Shown: positions 47,026-56,381, counted from the stretch's first letter. The stretch is 64,000 nt of DNA from Burkholderia ubonensis (GCF_902833085.1 NZ_CADFEB010000007.1:124001-188000); one strand, 5' to 3'. The notes: a model not told the origin generated them from the sequence alone. Program-made: numbers and translations.

Positions 47026-49365
47026 TCAGGCGCCGGTGCTGCCCGTCGCGCGATGCGGGACGACTTTCGCGCGGCCGCCGCGCACGCCGTAGCGTGCGAG
47101 CAGCGCCGGGATCGCGTCGGCCGGCACCGGACGCGAGAACAGGAACCCCTGCGCTTCGATCTCGCCGAGCGCCGACAGCCACGCGACTTGTTCCTCGGTC
47201 TCAGTGCCTTCGACGACGACCGTCAGGCCGAGCGAGCGCGCGAGATGCACGATCGACGACACCATCACGCACACGCTGCGGTCGTTCGGGATCGCCTGCA
47301 CGAACGAGCGGTCGACCTTCAGCGTGTCGACCGAAAAACGGTGCAGGTACGACAGCGACGAGTAGCCGGTGCCGAAATCGTCGAGCGCGATGCGGATGCC
47401 GAGCTTCTTGAGCGCGACGATCTTCTCGGAGACGAGCTCCGGATACTCCATCATCGCGGTCTCGGTGATCTCGAGTTCGAGGCGGCCGGCGTCGATGCCG
47501 GTTTCCTGCAGCGTGCGCGAGATCGTCTCGATCAGGTCGCCGCGCCAGAACTGCACCGGCGAAATGTTGACCGCGAGCGTCAGCGTGTCGTGCCCTTCGT
47601 CGCGCCAGCGCGCGATCTGCTCGCACGCGGTGCGGATCACGAAATCGCCGATCGGAACGATGAGGCCCGTCGATTCGGCGATCGAGATGAATTCGTTCGC
47701 GGAGATGATCCCGTGTTCCGGGTGGTCCCAGCGCGCGAGCGCCTCGAAGCCGGTGATGTGGCGGTGGGTGAGGTCGATCTTCGGCTGGTATGCGAGGAAC
47801 AGCTGCCCTTCGGCGAGCGCGACGCGCAGCTGCTGTTCCCAGCGCATCAGGTGATCGGCGCGGTGCGACAGGTGCGGCGCATAGAACTGGTAGCAGTTCT
47901 TGCCGGCGTCCTTCGCGCTGTACATCGCGAGGTCGGCCTTCTTCAGCAGGTCGATCTCGCTCTCGTTCGCGACCGTGTGCAGCGCGATGCCGATGCTCGC
48001 GTGCAGCACGAACGAGCTGCCGCGCACGTCGAACGGTTCGCCGAACATCCGGATGATCGCCTCGGCGAGCCGCACCGCGCGCCGCTCGACGTCGTCGCCC
48101 TTCATCACGACGACGAACTCGTCGCCGCCGATGCGCGACAGCGCGCCTTCGTCGCCGACCGCGTCGGCGAGGCGCGACGCCGTCATCTGCAGCACGATGT
48201 CGCCGGCGTTGTGGCCGAGCGTATCGTTGACCGTCTTGAAATTGTCGAGGTCGATGAACAGCAGGCCGAGCCGCGACAGGCTCGACGGCATCGACACGTC
48301 GTTGCGCAGCCCGCGCAGCGTCGCGTAGCGGTTCGCGAGGCCGGTGAGCAGGTCGTATTCGGCGAGCTGGGTCATTTCGCGCTCGCGGCCGAGCAGCTTG
48401 CCGATGAGCCCCGTCGCGACGCCGAAGAACGCAAGCATCGCGAGCGTGATGAAGCTCGTCATCAGCAGGTAGACGTTGCGCGTATGGTTGTAGTCGGCGA
48501 ATTCCTCGGCCTGCGACAGGCCGACCATCACCGCGAGCGGATAGCCGTCGAGATGGCGGTACGACACGATGCGCGTCACGTTGTCGATCGGGTCGACGAT
48601 CGTGCCCGAGACCCGCTCGGCGAGCGGGTACACGCCCGATGCCGAGAACGCGCCCGGCGCGTTGTTGAGCAGGCCGGTGCGGCGCGCGAGCACGGCGCCG
48701 GTGTCGGAGACGACCGCGATCACGCCTTCCTTGCCGATCGCCGCGTTGTTGTAGAAATCGTTCGTGAAGTAGCTCGGATCCTCGGACACGACCACCACGC
48801 CCGCGAAACTGCCGTCGGGATTGTTCAGGCGGCGCGTCATCTGCAGCGTCCAGTGGCTCGACACGCGGCCGAGCACGGGCCTGCTGATGTAGAGCTGGTC
48901 GTCGTTGCGATTCACGTGCACCTTGAAGTGCTCGCGGTCGGACAGGTCGATCGGTTGCGGATGGCGTTCGGAGGTGTTCGCGAACAGGATGCCCTTCGCG
49001 TTGAGGAGCGAGACCTGGATCAGCGTGTCGCTCGGCACGACGCCTTTCTCGACGGCGCTTGCGAGATTGAAGTTCGCCGGCGACTTCTCGAATTCGAACT
49101 TGACGAAGCGGGTGATCTGGTCGACCTGGTGGATCGCCTTGACGGTGTGCTGCTCGAGCGCGGACGACAGGATCGCCGCGGAAGCCGCCGCTTCCTTGTA
49201 CGCGCTGTCCTTTTCGACGGACATCCGCGCGACGATGACCGCCCACAGCAGCGCGAGCGCGAGCATCCCGAGCAGCGGGATCGCGAACAGCGCGCGGCGG
49301 CGCGACTTGCGCGGCGCGCGCAGCGGTCGGGTCGGCGGCGTATGGGATGACCGGGCGGAGCTCAT
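47026..49365 (-). CDS. Membrane-bound GGDEF-EAL cyclic-di-GMP protein with Cache sensor
   Basis: The protein has 779 residues. Membrane segments at about 27-48 and 298-322 enclose a periplasmic double-Cache-like sensor domain. The diguanylate cyclase domain has an intact RIGGDEFVV active site near residue 425, and the phosphodiesterase domain has GFEALARWDHP (the EAL motif) near 560 with NISPVQF, ETAMM and DDFGTGYSSL. Both catalytic sites look complete, so it could make or break c-di-GMP depending on signal. ATG 49365 was preferred over the TTG at 49368. Monocistronic. Confidence 0.94.
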   Translation of the reverse strand: MSSARSSHTPPTRPLRAPRKSRRRALFAIPLLGMLALALLWAVIVARMSVEKDSAYKEAAASAAILSSALEQHTVKAIHQVDQITRFVKFEFEKSPANFNLASAVEKGVVPSDTLIQVSLLNAKGILFANTSERHPQPIDLSDREHFKVHVNRNDDQLYISRPVLGRVSSHWTLQMTRRLNNPDGSFAGVVVVSEDPSYFTNDFYNNAAIGKEGVIAVVSDTGAVLARRTGLLNNAPGAFSASGVYPLAERVSGTIVDPIDNVTRIVSYRHLDGYPLAVMVGLSQAEEFADYNHTRNVYLLMTSFITLAMLAFFGVATGLIGKLLGREREMTQLAEYDLLTGLANRYATLRGLRNDVSMPSSLSRLGLLFIDLDNFKTVNDTLGHNAGDIVLQMTASRLADAVGDEGALSRIGGDEFVVVMKGDDVERRAVRLAEAIIRMFGEPFDVRGSSFVLHASIGIALHTVANESEIDLLKKADLAMYSAKDAGKNCYQFYAPHLSHRADHLMRWEQQLRVALAEGQLFLAYQPKIDLTHRHITGFEALARWDHPEHGIISANEFISIAESTGLIVPIGDFVIRTACEQIARWRDEGHDTLTLAVNISPVQFWRGDLIETISRTLQETGIDAGRLELEITETAMMEYPELVSEKIVALKKLGIRIALDDFGTGYSSLSYLHRFSVDTLKVDRSFVQAIPNDRSVCVMVSSIVHLARSLGLTVVVEGTETEEQVAWLSALGEIEAQGFLFSRPVPADAIPALLARYGVRGGRAKVVPHRATGSTGA

Positions 49366-49547
49366 CAAAAAGGGGCGGCGTCCTGGCGCGCGTGCGCCAT
49401 CCCGCAGGATGGCTGAATATGGGGTCGCGTCAGCGGCTGTTCATCTGCGGAAAACGCATCTGTGGACAGACCCTCAAGCGACGGATTAGGCCCGATATTA
49501 CTGGCTGGATCGTTTTTGCGATAGCTGGGTAAGCATAGCGCCGGCAG

Positions 49548-49572
49548 TCGCGGTGCGCATGGCGCACCGCGA
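49548..49572. terminator. Long hairpin downstream of the phzF-like gene
   Basis: An 11-bp perfect inverted repeat TCGCGGTGCGC/GCGCACCGCGA with a 3-base loop lies 12 bp beyond the phzF-like stop. It has no clear T-run, so it may be a terminator aided by other factors. Confidence 0.6.
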
Positions 49573-49584
49573 AATATCCGATGA

Positions 49585-50466
49585 TCAGACGGAAAGCCGG
49601 AAACTGCCGTCGACGATCGTGACGGTGCTGCCGCCGATCCACGTCGTGCCGTCGTCGTCGTAGGCGACGGAAATGCGGCCTTCGCGGCCGATGGCCGTGC
49701 CCTGGCGGGCCGTGTACGACGGGCCGGGGCGGCGCTGCTGGCGGGTCAGCACGCCGGCCAGCGCGGCGTTTGCGCTGCCGGTCACGGGATCCTCGCCGAA
49801 GCCGAAGTTGCCGCCCGTCATCAGGCAGCGTATTTCGAACGTCGCGGGGCCGCCTTCGGCGTGCGGCGCGTAGACCGCGAGGCCGTCCATGCCGTAGCGG
49901 TGCGTGAGCGCCGCCAGCGCGGCCGGATCGGGCGACAGGCCGATGCACGCGTCGGCCGACTTCAGCCGCACGACCAGCCACGGCGCGCCGTTGTCGACCG
50001 CGCACGGCTCGGCTTCCAGGTCGATCGCGTCGCTGCGCAACGCGGCAGCCAGCACCGGGTAGTCCGAACGGTCGAGCGGCGTGACGCGGGCCGGCGGCGC
50101 GGCGAACGCCCAGCCGCCGGCCTGCTCGCGCAGCGCGACCCGGCCGACCCCGCATTGCTGGATCAGCCGGCCCGGCGTGCGCGGCCGCGCGCCGCTTTCC
50201 AGGAACGCGTGCGCGGTGCCGAGCGTCGGGTGGCCGGCGAACGGCAGTTCGCCGGCCGTCGTGAAGATCCGTACGCGGTAGTCGGCTTCCGGGTCGGTCG
50301 GCGTGCAGACGAACGTCGTTTCCGACAGGTTGGTCCAGCGGGCGATCGCGAGCATGTCGTCGTCGCCGAGCGAATCGGCGTCGAAGATCACGGCGAGCGG
50401 GTTGCCCATGAACGGCACCGACGTGAACACGTCGACCTGCCTGAAGCGGACGAGGCGGCCGGGCAT
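49585..50466 (-). CDS. PhzF-family isomerase/epimerase-like protein
   Basis: The 293-residue protein has the duplicated diaminopimelate-epimerase fold of the PhzF family: FRQVDVFTSVPFMGNPLAVI, the conserved catalytic Glu E49 in NLSETTFV, and GNFGFGEDPVTGSANAAL in the second half. Family members isomerise phenazine intermediates or unknown substrates; no phenazine genes are here. It starts 13 bp after ridA and is the last gene of a set with a PLP aminotransferase. Confidence 0.92.
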   Translation of the reverse strand: MPGRLVRFRQVDVFTSVPFMGNPLAVIFDADSLGDDDMLAIARWTNLSETTFVCTPTDPEADYRVRIFTTAGELPFAGHPTLGTAHAFLESGARPRTPGRLIQQCGVGRVALREQAGGWAFAAPPARVTPLDRSDYPVLAAALRSDAIDLEAEPCAVDNGAPWLVVRLKSADACIGLSPDPAALAALTHRYGMDGLAVYAPHAEGGPATFEIRCLMTGGNFGFGEDPVTGSANAALAGVLTRQQRRPGPSYTARQGTAIGREGRISVAYDDDGTTWIGGSTVTIVDGSFRLSV

Positions 50467-50479
50467 CGCGGCGCTTGCG

Positions 50480-50938
50480 TTACGCGACTTCGGCGATCAG
50501 CTCGATCTCGACGCACGCGCCGAGCGGGATCTGCGCGACGCCGAAGGCCGAACGCGCGTGCTTGCCCGCGTCGCCGAACACTTCCGCGATCAGTTCCGAC
50601 GCGCCGTTCGTCACGACGTGCTGCTCGGTGAAGTCGAGCGTCGAGTTGACGAGGCTCATCAGCTTGACGATGCGCGTGACCTTGTTCAGGTCGCCCGTGT
50701 GCGCGTGCAGCGTCGCGAGCAGGTCGATCGCGATCGACCGCGCGGCCGCCTTGCCGTCCTCGGTCGTGAGGTCGGCGCCGAGCTTGCCGGCCCAGACCTT
50801 GCCGTCCTTCTTCGCGATGTGGCCGGACAGGTAGACCGTGTTGCCGCTTTGCGCGCTCATCACGTAGGCGGCGGCCGGGGCGCCGGCGGTCGGGAGTTCG
50901 ATGCCGAGCGACTTCAGTTTGTCGTAGACGTTTGCCAT
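50480..50938 (-). CDS. RidA/YjgF-family enamine/imine deaminase
   Basis: The 152-residue protein is about 20 residues longer than E. coli RidA and of the long-form subgroup. It keeps the key Arg (R129 in KHARSAFGVAQIP) and the closing VEIELIAEV strand. RidA proteins hydrolyse reactive enamines and imines released by PLP enzymes. Its gene lies 41 bp after a PLP aminotransferase and 13 bp before the phzF-like gene, in keeping with that clean-up role. GAGGAA precedes the start at 50938. Confidence 0.93.
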   Translation of the reverse strand: MANVYDKLKSLGIELPTAGAPAAAYVMSAQSGNTVYLSGHIAKKDGKVWAGKLGADLTTEDGKAAARSIAIDLLATLHAHTGDLNKVTRIVKLMSLVNSTLDFTEQHVVTNGASELIAEVFGDAGKHARSAFGVAQIPLGACVEIELIAEVA

Positions 50939-50979
50939 CTGTTCGATTCCTCGTTGCGAGTCGTGAAGGGAAAGGGAGA

Positions 50980-52161
50980 TCAGAGACGCTCGCGCAGCAG
51001 CTTGCCGAGCCGCGCGACGCCTTCCTCGATCTGCTCGGGCGGCACCGTGACGAACGACAGGCGCAGCGTGTTCTGCTGCGCGTCGTTTGCGAAAAACGGC
51101 GCGCCGGGCACGAACGCGACGTGGTTGGCCACGGCCGCTTCGAGCAGCTTCATGCTGTCGATCTGCTGCGGCAGGTTCACCCAGATGAACATCCCGCCTT
51201 CCGGGCGGTTCCACGTCACGCCTTCGGGCATGTGGCGCGCGAGCGCGGCGTGCATCGCCTCGCATTGCGCGCCGTACAGCTGACGGATCGTCGGGATGTG
51301 CTCGTCGAGGAAGCCGTCCTTGATCACTTCGTGCGCGATGCGCTGCGTGAGCGTCGGCGTGTGCAGGTCGGTCGCCTGCTTGGCCTGCACGAGCTTGAAG
51401 TGGAGTTCCTCGGGGGCGATGATGTAGCCGATCCGCAGGCCCGGTGCGAGCACCTTCGAGAACGTGCCGAGATGCACGATGTGATCGGGCGCCATCGACA
51501 GCATCGTCGGCAGCGGCTCGCCCTGATAGTTGAGCGCGCCGTACGGATCGTCCTCCAGCACCGGGAACGGGCTCGTCTGCGCGAACGCGGCGAGCGCGCG
51601 GCGGCGCTCGACGGGCAGGCGGCGGCCGGTCGGGTTCTGGAAATTCGGCTGCGCGTACAGCAGGCGCGCGCCTTGCGTCAGGTCGGGCGTGAGGCCCTCG
51701 GGCAGCAGGCCCTGCTCGTCGGTCGGCACCTGCACGTAGCGCGGCTCGTACAGCGAGAACGACTGCAGCGCGCCGAGGTAGGTCGGGGTTTCGACGAGGA
51801 CCGGGCTGCCCGGGTCGACGAGCGCCTTGCCGAGCAGGTCGAGCGCCTGCTGCGAGCCGGTCGTGATCAGCACCTGCGACACGCGCACGCTGTAGCGCTC
51901 GGCGATCCACTCGCGCAGCGGCAGGTAGCCTTCGGTCGCGCTGTACTGCAGCGCCGCGGCCGGCGCATCGCGCAGCACGCGGTCGGCGGCGGCGCGCATG
52001 CGCTCGGCCGGGAACGTCGAGGGGGCGGGCAGGCCGCCGGCGAACGAGATGACCTCGGGGCGCTCCGTGACCTTCAGGATCTCGCGGATCGCAGAGCTCG
52101 TCAGCTTGCGGGCGCGTTCGGAAAGCTGCCAGTGCGGCGGATGCAGGTCGCTCGGATTCAT
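50980..52161 (-). CDS. PLP-dependent aminotransferase, fold type I (2-aminoadipate type)
   Basis: The 393-residue enzyme belongs to aminotransferase class I/II, the group that includes LysN and multi-substrate transaminases. The PLP-binding K236 lies in HLGTFSKVLAPGLRIGY; NFQNPTG (174-180), LEDDPYG (202-208) and the substrate-carboxylate Arg in NTLRLSFV are present. AGGAGA precedes 52161, which decides the start. There is no GntR domain, unlike the MocR paralogue nearby. It heads the AT-ridA-phzF set. Confidence 0.93.
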   Translation of the reverse strand: MNPSDLHPPHWQLSERARKLTSSAIREILKVTERPEVISFAGGLPAPSTFPAERMRAAADRVLRDAPAAALQYSATEGYLPLREWIAERYSVRVSQVLITTGSQQALDLLGKALVDPGSPVLVETPTYLGALQSFSLYEPRYVQVPTDEQGLLPEGLTPDLTQGARLLYAQPNFQNPTGRRLPVERRRALAAFAQTSPFPVLEDDPYGALNYQGEPLPTMLSMAPDHIVHLGTFSKVLAPGLRIGYIIAPEELHFKLVQAKQATDLHTPTLTQRIAHEVIKDGFLDEHIPTIRQLYGAQCEAMHAALARHMPEGVTWNRPEGGMFIWVNLPQQIDSMKLLEAAVANHVAFVPGAPFFANDAQQNTLRLSFVTVPPEQIEEGVARLGKLLRERL

Positions 52162-52313
52162 ATGTCTCCTCGTTCGGATATCAGGGTCGGTCATGATGGT
52201 CGGCCGGGCCGGTCGGTGCGGCGCAGCCGGGTAGGCTGGGTCGACGGCGATCGGTCAGGCGCGGCCGGGTGGGCAAAATCAGACGGGCAAAACGGCCATT
52301 ATGGCGCACCAAT

Positions 52314-53222
52314 TCAGCCAGCGCGAGCGGGTTGCGGCGCGGGGGCCACCGCGGCCCGCCGGCCGAGCATCACGGTCGCGATCACGGCGGCCGCGAACAG
52401 CCACGTCGACGGCGCGACGGTCTCGCCGAACAGCAGCGCCGAAAACGCGATCGTGAAGAAGATCTGCAGCAGCTGCACCTGGCCGACGCGCGCGGTGCCG
52501 CCCATCGCGAGGCCCGCGTACCACGCGAAGAAGCCGATGAACTGCGAGAACAGCGTCACGTAGCCGAACGCGAGCCAGGTGCGCGGCGCGAGCGGGCCCG
52601 GGTGCGCCGCGTGCTGCATCCATGCGAGCCAGCCGACCGGCAGCACCAGGAACGGCGCGGATACGACGAGCGCCCAGCAGATCACCTGCCAGCCGCCGAT
52701 CTGGCGCGCGAGGCGCGCGCCTTCCGCATAACCGAGCGCGCCGATGCCGACCGCGGCGAGCATCAGCGCGTCGCCCGCCTGCAGCGCGCCGCCGCCGTCG
52801 CGCAGCGCGAACGCGATCACGAGCGCGCTGCCCGTCACCGCGCTGACCCAGAACGCCTTCGACGGCCGTTCGCGCGACAGCCACGCCGCGTACAGCGCGA
52901 CCAGCAGCGACTGCAGCCCGTTGACGACCGCGCCGTGGGACGCGGGCACCGTCTTCATCGCCCACGCGGAGAACACCGGATACCCGACGATCACGCCGGA
53001 CGACACGATCGCGAGGCTTTTCAGCTGCGCGCGGGTCGGCAGCGGCTCGCGCCGCCACCACAGCAGCAGGGCCGCCGGCACCGCGGCGGCGAGCGCGCGG
53101 CCGAGCCCGTTGAGGAGCGGGTGCAGTTCGGCGACGACGATGCGCGTCATCGGCAGCGTCAGGCTGAAGATCATCACGCCGATGAGGCCGAGCAGCATGC
53201 CCCGGGTTTCGCGCGAATTCAT
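52314..53222 (-). CDS. EamA/DMT-family exporter
   Basis: The 302-residue membrane protein has ten predicted segments arranged as two EamA repeats. GMLLGLIGVMIFSLTLPMTRIVV opens the first, and LMLAAVGIGALGYAEGARLARQIGG the second. Members export amino acids or metabolites such as threonine, cysteine or riboflavin. Here it lies between a VOC protein upstream (33-bp gap) and the aminotransferase downstream, so it may export or import the metabolite these enzymes handle. Confidence 0.9.
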   Translation of the reverse strand: MNSRETRGMLLGLIGVMIFSLTLPMTRIVVAELHPLLNGLGRALAAAVPAALLLWWRREPLPTRAQLKSLAIVSSGVIVGYPVFSAWAMKTVPASHGAVVNGLQSLLVALYAAWLSRERPSKAFWVSAVTGSALVIAFALRDGGGALQAGDALMLAAVGIGALGYAEGARLARQIGGWQVICWALVVSAPFLVLPVGWLAWMQHAAHPGPLAPRTWLAFGYVTLFSQFIGFFAWYAGLAMGGTARVGQVQLLQIFFTIAFSALLFGETVAPSTWLFAAAVIATVMLGRRAAVAPAPQPARAG

Positions 53223-53255
53223 GTCGAGGGTGTCTCCTTGCGTCGTGTGAGCGGC

Positions 53256-53942
53256 TCAGCGCAGCGTGCGCGTGCCTTGGGGCGTGTCGAACTCGGCGAC
53301 GAGCGCGGGCGTGCCGTCGCCGGCTTCGAGGCCGAGCAGGTGAGCGGCGCCGAGCCAGTCGAGCTGTTCGCGCACCGTATCCGCGCGCGGATGGATGCCC
53401 TTGAGCGCTTTCAGCGCGACGCCGTCGCGCGGCAGCGCGTCGGACGGATGGCGCGGGCTGTCCCACTGGATCAGCGACGGCACGAGGCCGTCGCCGGCGC
53501 CTTGCCACGCGGGGAACGCGCCGTCGTCGGGCACCGTCAGGCCCCAGCTCAGGTCGCCGCGCCGCATCGCGACGACGGGCGGGATGCGGGCCGGGTACTG
53601 GCGCTGCCACAGCGCGAGCTGGCGCGGCCGGTCGACTCGCGCGACCCAGTGCGCGAGGAACGGGCCGTGCGCGAGCCGCGCCTGCAGCGCCGGATCGTCG
53701 AGCGCGAACAGGCGCGTGCGCGGCGGCGCGCCGGCGTCGGCCGGCGCGTCGGGATCGATCGCGATCACCTCCAGGTAAAGGCCGCCCCAGGCGCCGAACA
53801 GCGCGTTGTGGGTGCGCATCAGCGGGTGCCGGCCGCCGCCGGCAGGCTCGATGCCGAGCGCGCCGGCGACGTGGCGCACGCCTTCGTCGAGCGTGCGCGC
53901 GGCGACGACCAGATGGTCGAGTGTCAGGGAATGGGCTGCCAT
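53256..53942 (-). CDS. VOC-fold (glyoxalase_3-like) protein
   Basis: The 228-residue protein starts MAAHSLTLDHLVVAARTLDEGV, the usual opening of the glyoxalase-like domain, and contains TRTHNALFGAWGGLYLEVIAIDP-like metal-site sequence with a conserved His and Glu. VOC proteins are metal-dependent lyases, dioxygenases or binding proteins. Reaction unknown. It is divergent from the MocR regulator with about 220 bp between, and first in the leftward set. Confidence 0.85.
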   Translation of the reverse strand: MAAHSLTLDHLVVAARTLDEGVRHVAGALGIEPAGGGRHPLMRTHNALFGAWGGLYLEVIAIDPDAPADAGAPPRTRLFALDDPALQARLAHGPFLAHWVARVDRPRQLALWQRQYPARIPPVVAMRRGDLSWGLTVPDDGAFPAWQGAGDGLVPSLIQWDSPRHPSDALPRDGVALKALKGIHPRADTVREQLDWLGAAHLLGLEAGDGTPALVAEFDTPQGTRTLR

Positions 53943-54087
53943 GAAGATCGGAGGTCGGAAAAAATCAAAGTGTCGCGGTGGCAGGGCGCTCTGCCGGCCG
54001 GCGCGTCGAGCTTGCGCGGCGCCTGCGGGCTGCCCTGTCCGGCAGGCAGCGCCGCCGGAAGCGGCGGCCGCGCGCCGCATGGTCCGA

Positions 54088-54154
54088 CCAACTGTAATCG
54101 TGCCGACCGGCACAGTAACGGTACAATCGCGGCGATACCCTTCGGTACAGTTGG
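54088..54154. promoter_or_regulatory. Candidate MocR operator region
   Basis: CCAACTGTA (54088-54096) and TACAGTTGG (54146-54154) are perfect inverted copies. Between them are the dyad GTGCCGACCGGCAC, and CGGTACA repeated directly at 54119 and 54143 (24 bp apart). Repeats of this kind flank the promoters controlled by MocR-type regulators. Confidence 0.65.
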
Positions 54155-54163
54155 AGCCTTGCC

Positions 54164-55627
54164 ATGTCGACCGTTCCGCTCGATCAGATCCCCGTCCCGC
54201 ACGACACCGCCACCCTCACGCTCGTCGAGCAGCTCGTCCAGTGGGCGCGGCGGCGCATCGACGAGCGGGTGTTCCGGCCCGGCATGCGGATGCCGTCGAT
54301 CCGCAAGCTCGCGCTCGACAAGAGCGTGTCGCGTTTCACCGTCGTCGAGGCGTACGAGCGGCTCGTCGCGCAGGGCTACCTGGATTCGCGGCGCGGCTCG
54401 GGCTTCTACGTGCGCGAGCGGGTCGCCGGCCCGCAGCCGCTCGATCCGGCGTCGCGCGGCGCCGAGGCGGCGCCCGTCCACAATACGATCGACGTCGTCT
54501 GGCTGCTGCGCAACATGCTGCACACCGTCAGCCCGGAAAAGGGGCCGGGGCTCGGCTACCTGCCGAGCCGCTGGCTCGACGGCGAGCTGATCACCGGCGC
54601 GCTGCGCGCGCTCGGGCGGCAGGCCGGCGCGCACATGCTCGGCTTGGGCACCGCGCAGGGCTTCCTGCCGCTGCGCCAGCAGCTGCAGACGCGGCTCGCG
54701 GAAGTCGAGATCGGCGCGACGCCCGACCAGCTCGTGCTCGTGTCGGGCATCACGCAGGCGATCGACCTGATCGCGCGGATCTACGTGCGGCCGGGCGATG
54801 CGGTGATCGTCGGCGATCCGGCCTGGTTCCAGATGTTCGGCCGCTTCGCGGCGCAGGGCGCGCAGCTCGTCGGCATGCCGTACACGCCGGACGGCCCCGA
54901 TCTCGATGCGCTCGAGACGCTCGTGCAGATGTGGCGGCCGAAGATGCTCGTGATCAACTCGGTGCTGCAGAACCCGACCGGCACGTCGTTGTCGGCCGCG
55001 CAGGCGTTCCGGATCCTGAAGCTTGCGGAGGCGTACGACTTCCTCGTCGTCGAGGACGACGTGTACGGCGACCTGTGCCCGCCGAGCTATCCGGCGACGC
55101 GGCTCGCGAGCCTCGACCAGTTGAAGCGCGTGATCTACCTCGGCAGCTATTCGAAGACGCTCGCCGCGAACCTGCGGGTCGGCTATGTCGCGTGCGCGCC
55201 GGAGATCGCGAAGGCGGTGACCGACCAGAAGATGCTGGTCGGCATGACGACGCCGGAGCTCAACGAGCGCGTGCTGTACAAGATCCTGACCGAAGGGCAT
55301 TACCGCCGCCACGTCGAGCGGCTGCGCGCACGGCTCGACGGCGTGCGCGACAAGACTGCGCGGATGCTGGAGCGCACGGGCCTGCGCCTGTTCACGATGC
55401 CCGCGTCGGGGATGTTCCTGTGGGCCGACACGGGCGTCGATTCGGACGCGCTCGCGGCCGCCGCGCACGAGGCGGGCTTCCTGCTGACGCCGGGCAGCCT
55501 GTTCTCGCCGCAGCAGTCGCCGTCGACGTGGACGCGGTTCAATATCGCGAATTGCGGTGATCCGGCGCTGGCGCCGTTTCTCGGCGAGTATCTGGGGACG
55601 GTGTCGAGGCGCGGGGCGGGTGGGTGA
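54164..55627 (+). CDS. MocR-type GntR/aminotransferase fusion regulator
   Basis: The 487-residue protein has an N-terminal GntR winged helix (FRPGMRMPSIRKLALDKSVSRFTVVEAYERLVAQGYLDSRRGSGFYV, residues 38-83) and a C-terminal fold type I aminotransferase-like domain with PLP Lys K331 in LGSYSKTLAANLRVGY, NPTG at 270-273 and EDDVYGD. MocR proteins sense PLP or PLP adducts with amino compounds and control transport and transamination genes. The divergent VOC-EamA-aminotransferase-ridA-phzF set is the obvious target. Confidence 0.93.
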   Translation: MSTVPLDQIPVPHDTATLTLVEQLVQWARRRIDERVFRPGMRMPSIRKLALDKSVSRFTVVEAYERLVAQGYLDSRRGSGFYVRERVAGPQPLDPASRGAEAAPVHNTIDVVWLLRNMLHTVSPEKGPGLGYLPSRWLDGELITGALRALGRQAGAHMLGLGTAQGFLPLRQQLQTRLAEVEIGATPDQLVLVSGITQAIDLIARIYVRPGDAVIVGDPAWFQMFGRFAAQGAQLVGMPYTPDGPDLDALETLVQMWRPKMLVINSVLQNPTGTSLSAAQAFRILKLAEAYDFLVVEDDVYGDLCPPSYPATRLASLDQLKRVIYLGSYSKTLAANLRVGYVACAPEIAKAVTDQKMLVGMTTPELNERVLYKILTEGHYRRHVERLRARLDGVRDKTARMLERTGLRLFTMPASGMFLWADTGVDSDALAAAAHEAGFLLTPGSLFSPQQSPSTWTRFNIANCGDPALAPFLGEYLGTVSRRGAGG

Positions 55628-55680
55628 GGCCGCGCAGCGTGCCGAGTGATACTTTGCAGCCGCGCGGCAAGTTGCACGCG

Positions 55681-56079
55681 TTACTTCCGCGCGTGCGCGA
55701 CGCTGCAGCTTAGTGCGTCCGCGCTATCGTGCCGGTAGCCATCCAGATTCCTGTAGCCTTTTGCGATCCAGTAATCGGGATAGGCTGGATCGAAATGCAG
55801 CGATATCACGCCGAAATCACACGCCCGTCCTTTCAGCAAGAACGCGATTTTCGGCTTGGCGGAGGCCGGATCGCTGTCAATCGCTTGATAGGGGCGCTTC
55901 GTGCAATGGGCGAAAGGCGTGCGCCATTCGATCGTTTTTTCGGTCACGCGAAGTTGGCCATCGCATTGCCGGCCATGACCGACGAAAGTCCCCGTAAATG
56001 GTTGATTGCCGGCATATGCAGCACTTGCCAGCAACGCGGCAAGAAGACCAAACCCGCGGTAAATTCTCACGGCGCGCAT
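55681..56079 (-). CDS. Small secreted protein of unknown function
   Basis: The 132-residue protein has a signal peptide ending SAAYA, then GNQPFTGTFVGHGRQCDGQL. Four Cys in the mature part could form two disulfides. Its base composition is noticeably less GC-rich than that of its neighbours. AAGGAG precedes the ATG. No family recognised. It stands alone, leftward, between the MocR gene and htpG. Confidence 0.75.
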   Translation of the reverse strand: MRAVRIYRGFGLLAALLASAAYAGNQPFTGTFVGHGRQCDGQLRVTEKTIEWRTPFAHCTKRPYQAIDSDPASAKPKIAFLLKGRACDFGVISLHFDPAYPDYWIAKGYRNLDGYRHDSADALSCSVAHARK

Positions 56080-56381
56080 GCCGACTCCTTGGTCTGCTGA
56101 ATTGCCTCCAGTGCATAGTCGGCGTACGTATGCCGCCTTCTAATAGCGAAGGCGCCATTGAAACAAATTTCCGGCGGTGGAAACATTGGACGTGTTCGAA
56201 TTGATGCGGTTTGGCGGCCGGATCGGACCGGCCGCACGTGACGCATGTACCATCCGCACGCTGCGATTGTCCGGCCCCCTTGAAATCGCTTCGCCCGTCC
56301 CCAGATAGGCGCGCAATACCCGCCCGGCATCGCGCGCCGCGCAACGGGGACACACCATTCAAGTAAGAGGAAACTGAATCC
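56080..56381. other. Intergenic region upstream of htpG
   Basis: About 300 bp lie between the divergent small secreted protein and htpG. The right half carries the sigma-32 promoter listed separately; the left half (56080-56230) is AT-richer and shows no gene. Confidence 0.6.
56279..56307 (+). promoter_or_regulatory. Sigma-32 heat-shock promoter of htpG
   Basis: CTTGAAA (56279-56285), a 13-base spacer, and CCCCAGATA (56299-56307) match the heat-shock consensus CTTGAAA-N(11-16)-CCCCATNT at nearly every position, about 75 bp before the htpG ATG. Confidence 0.9.
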
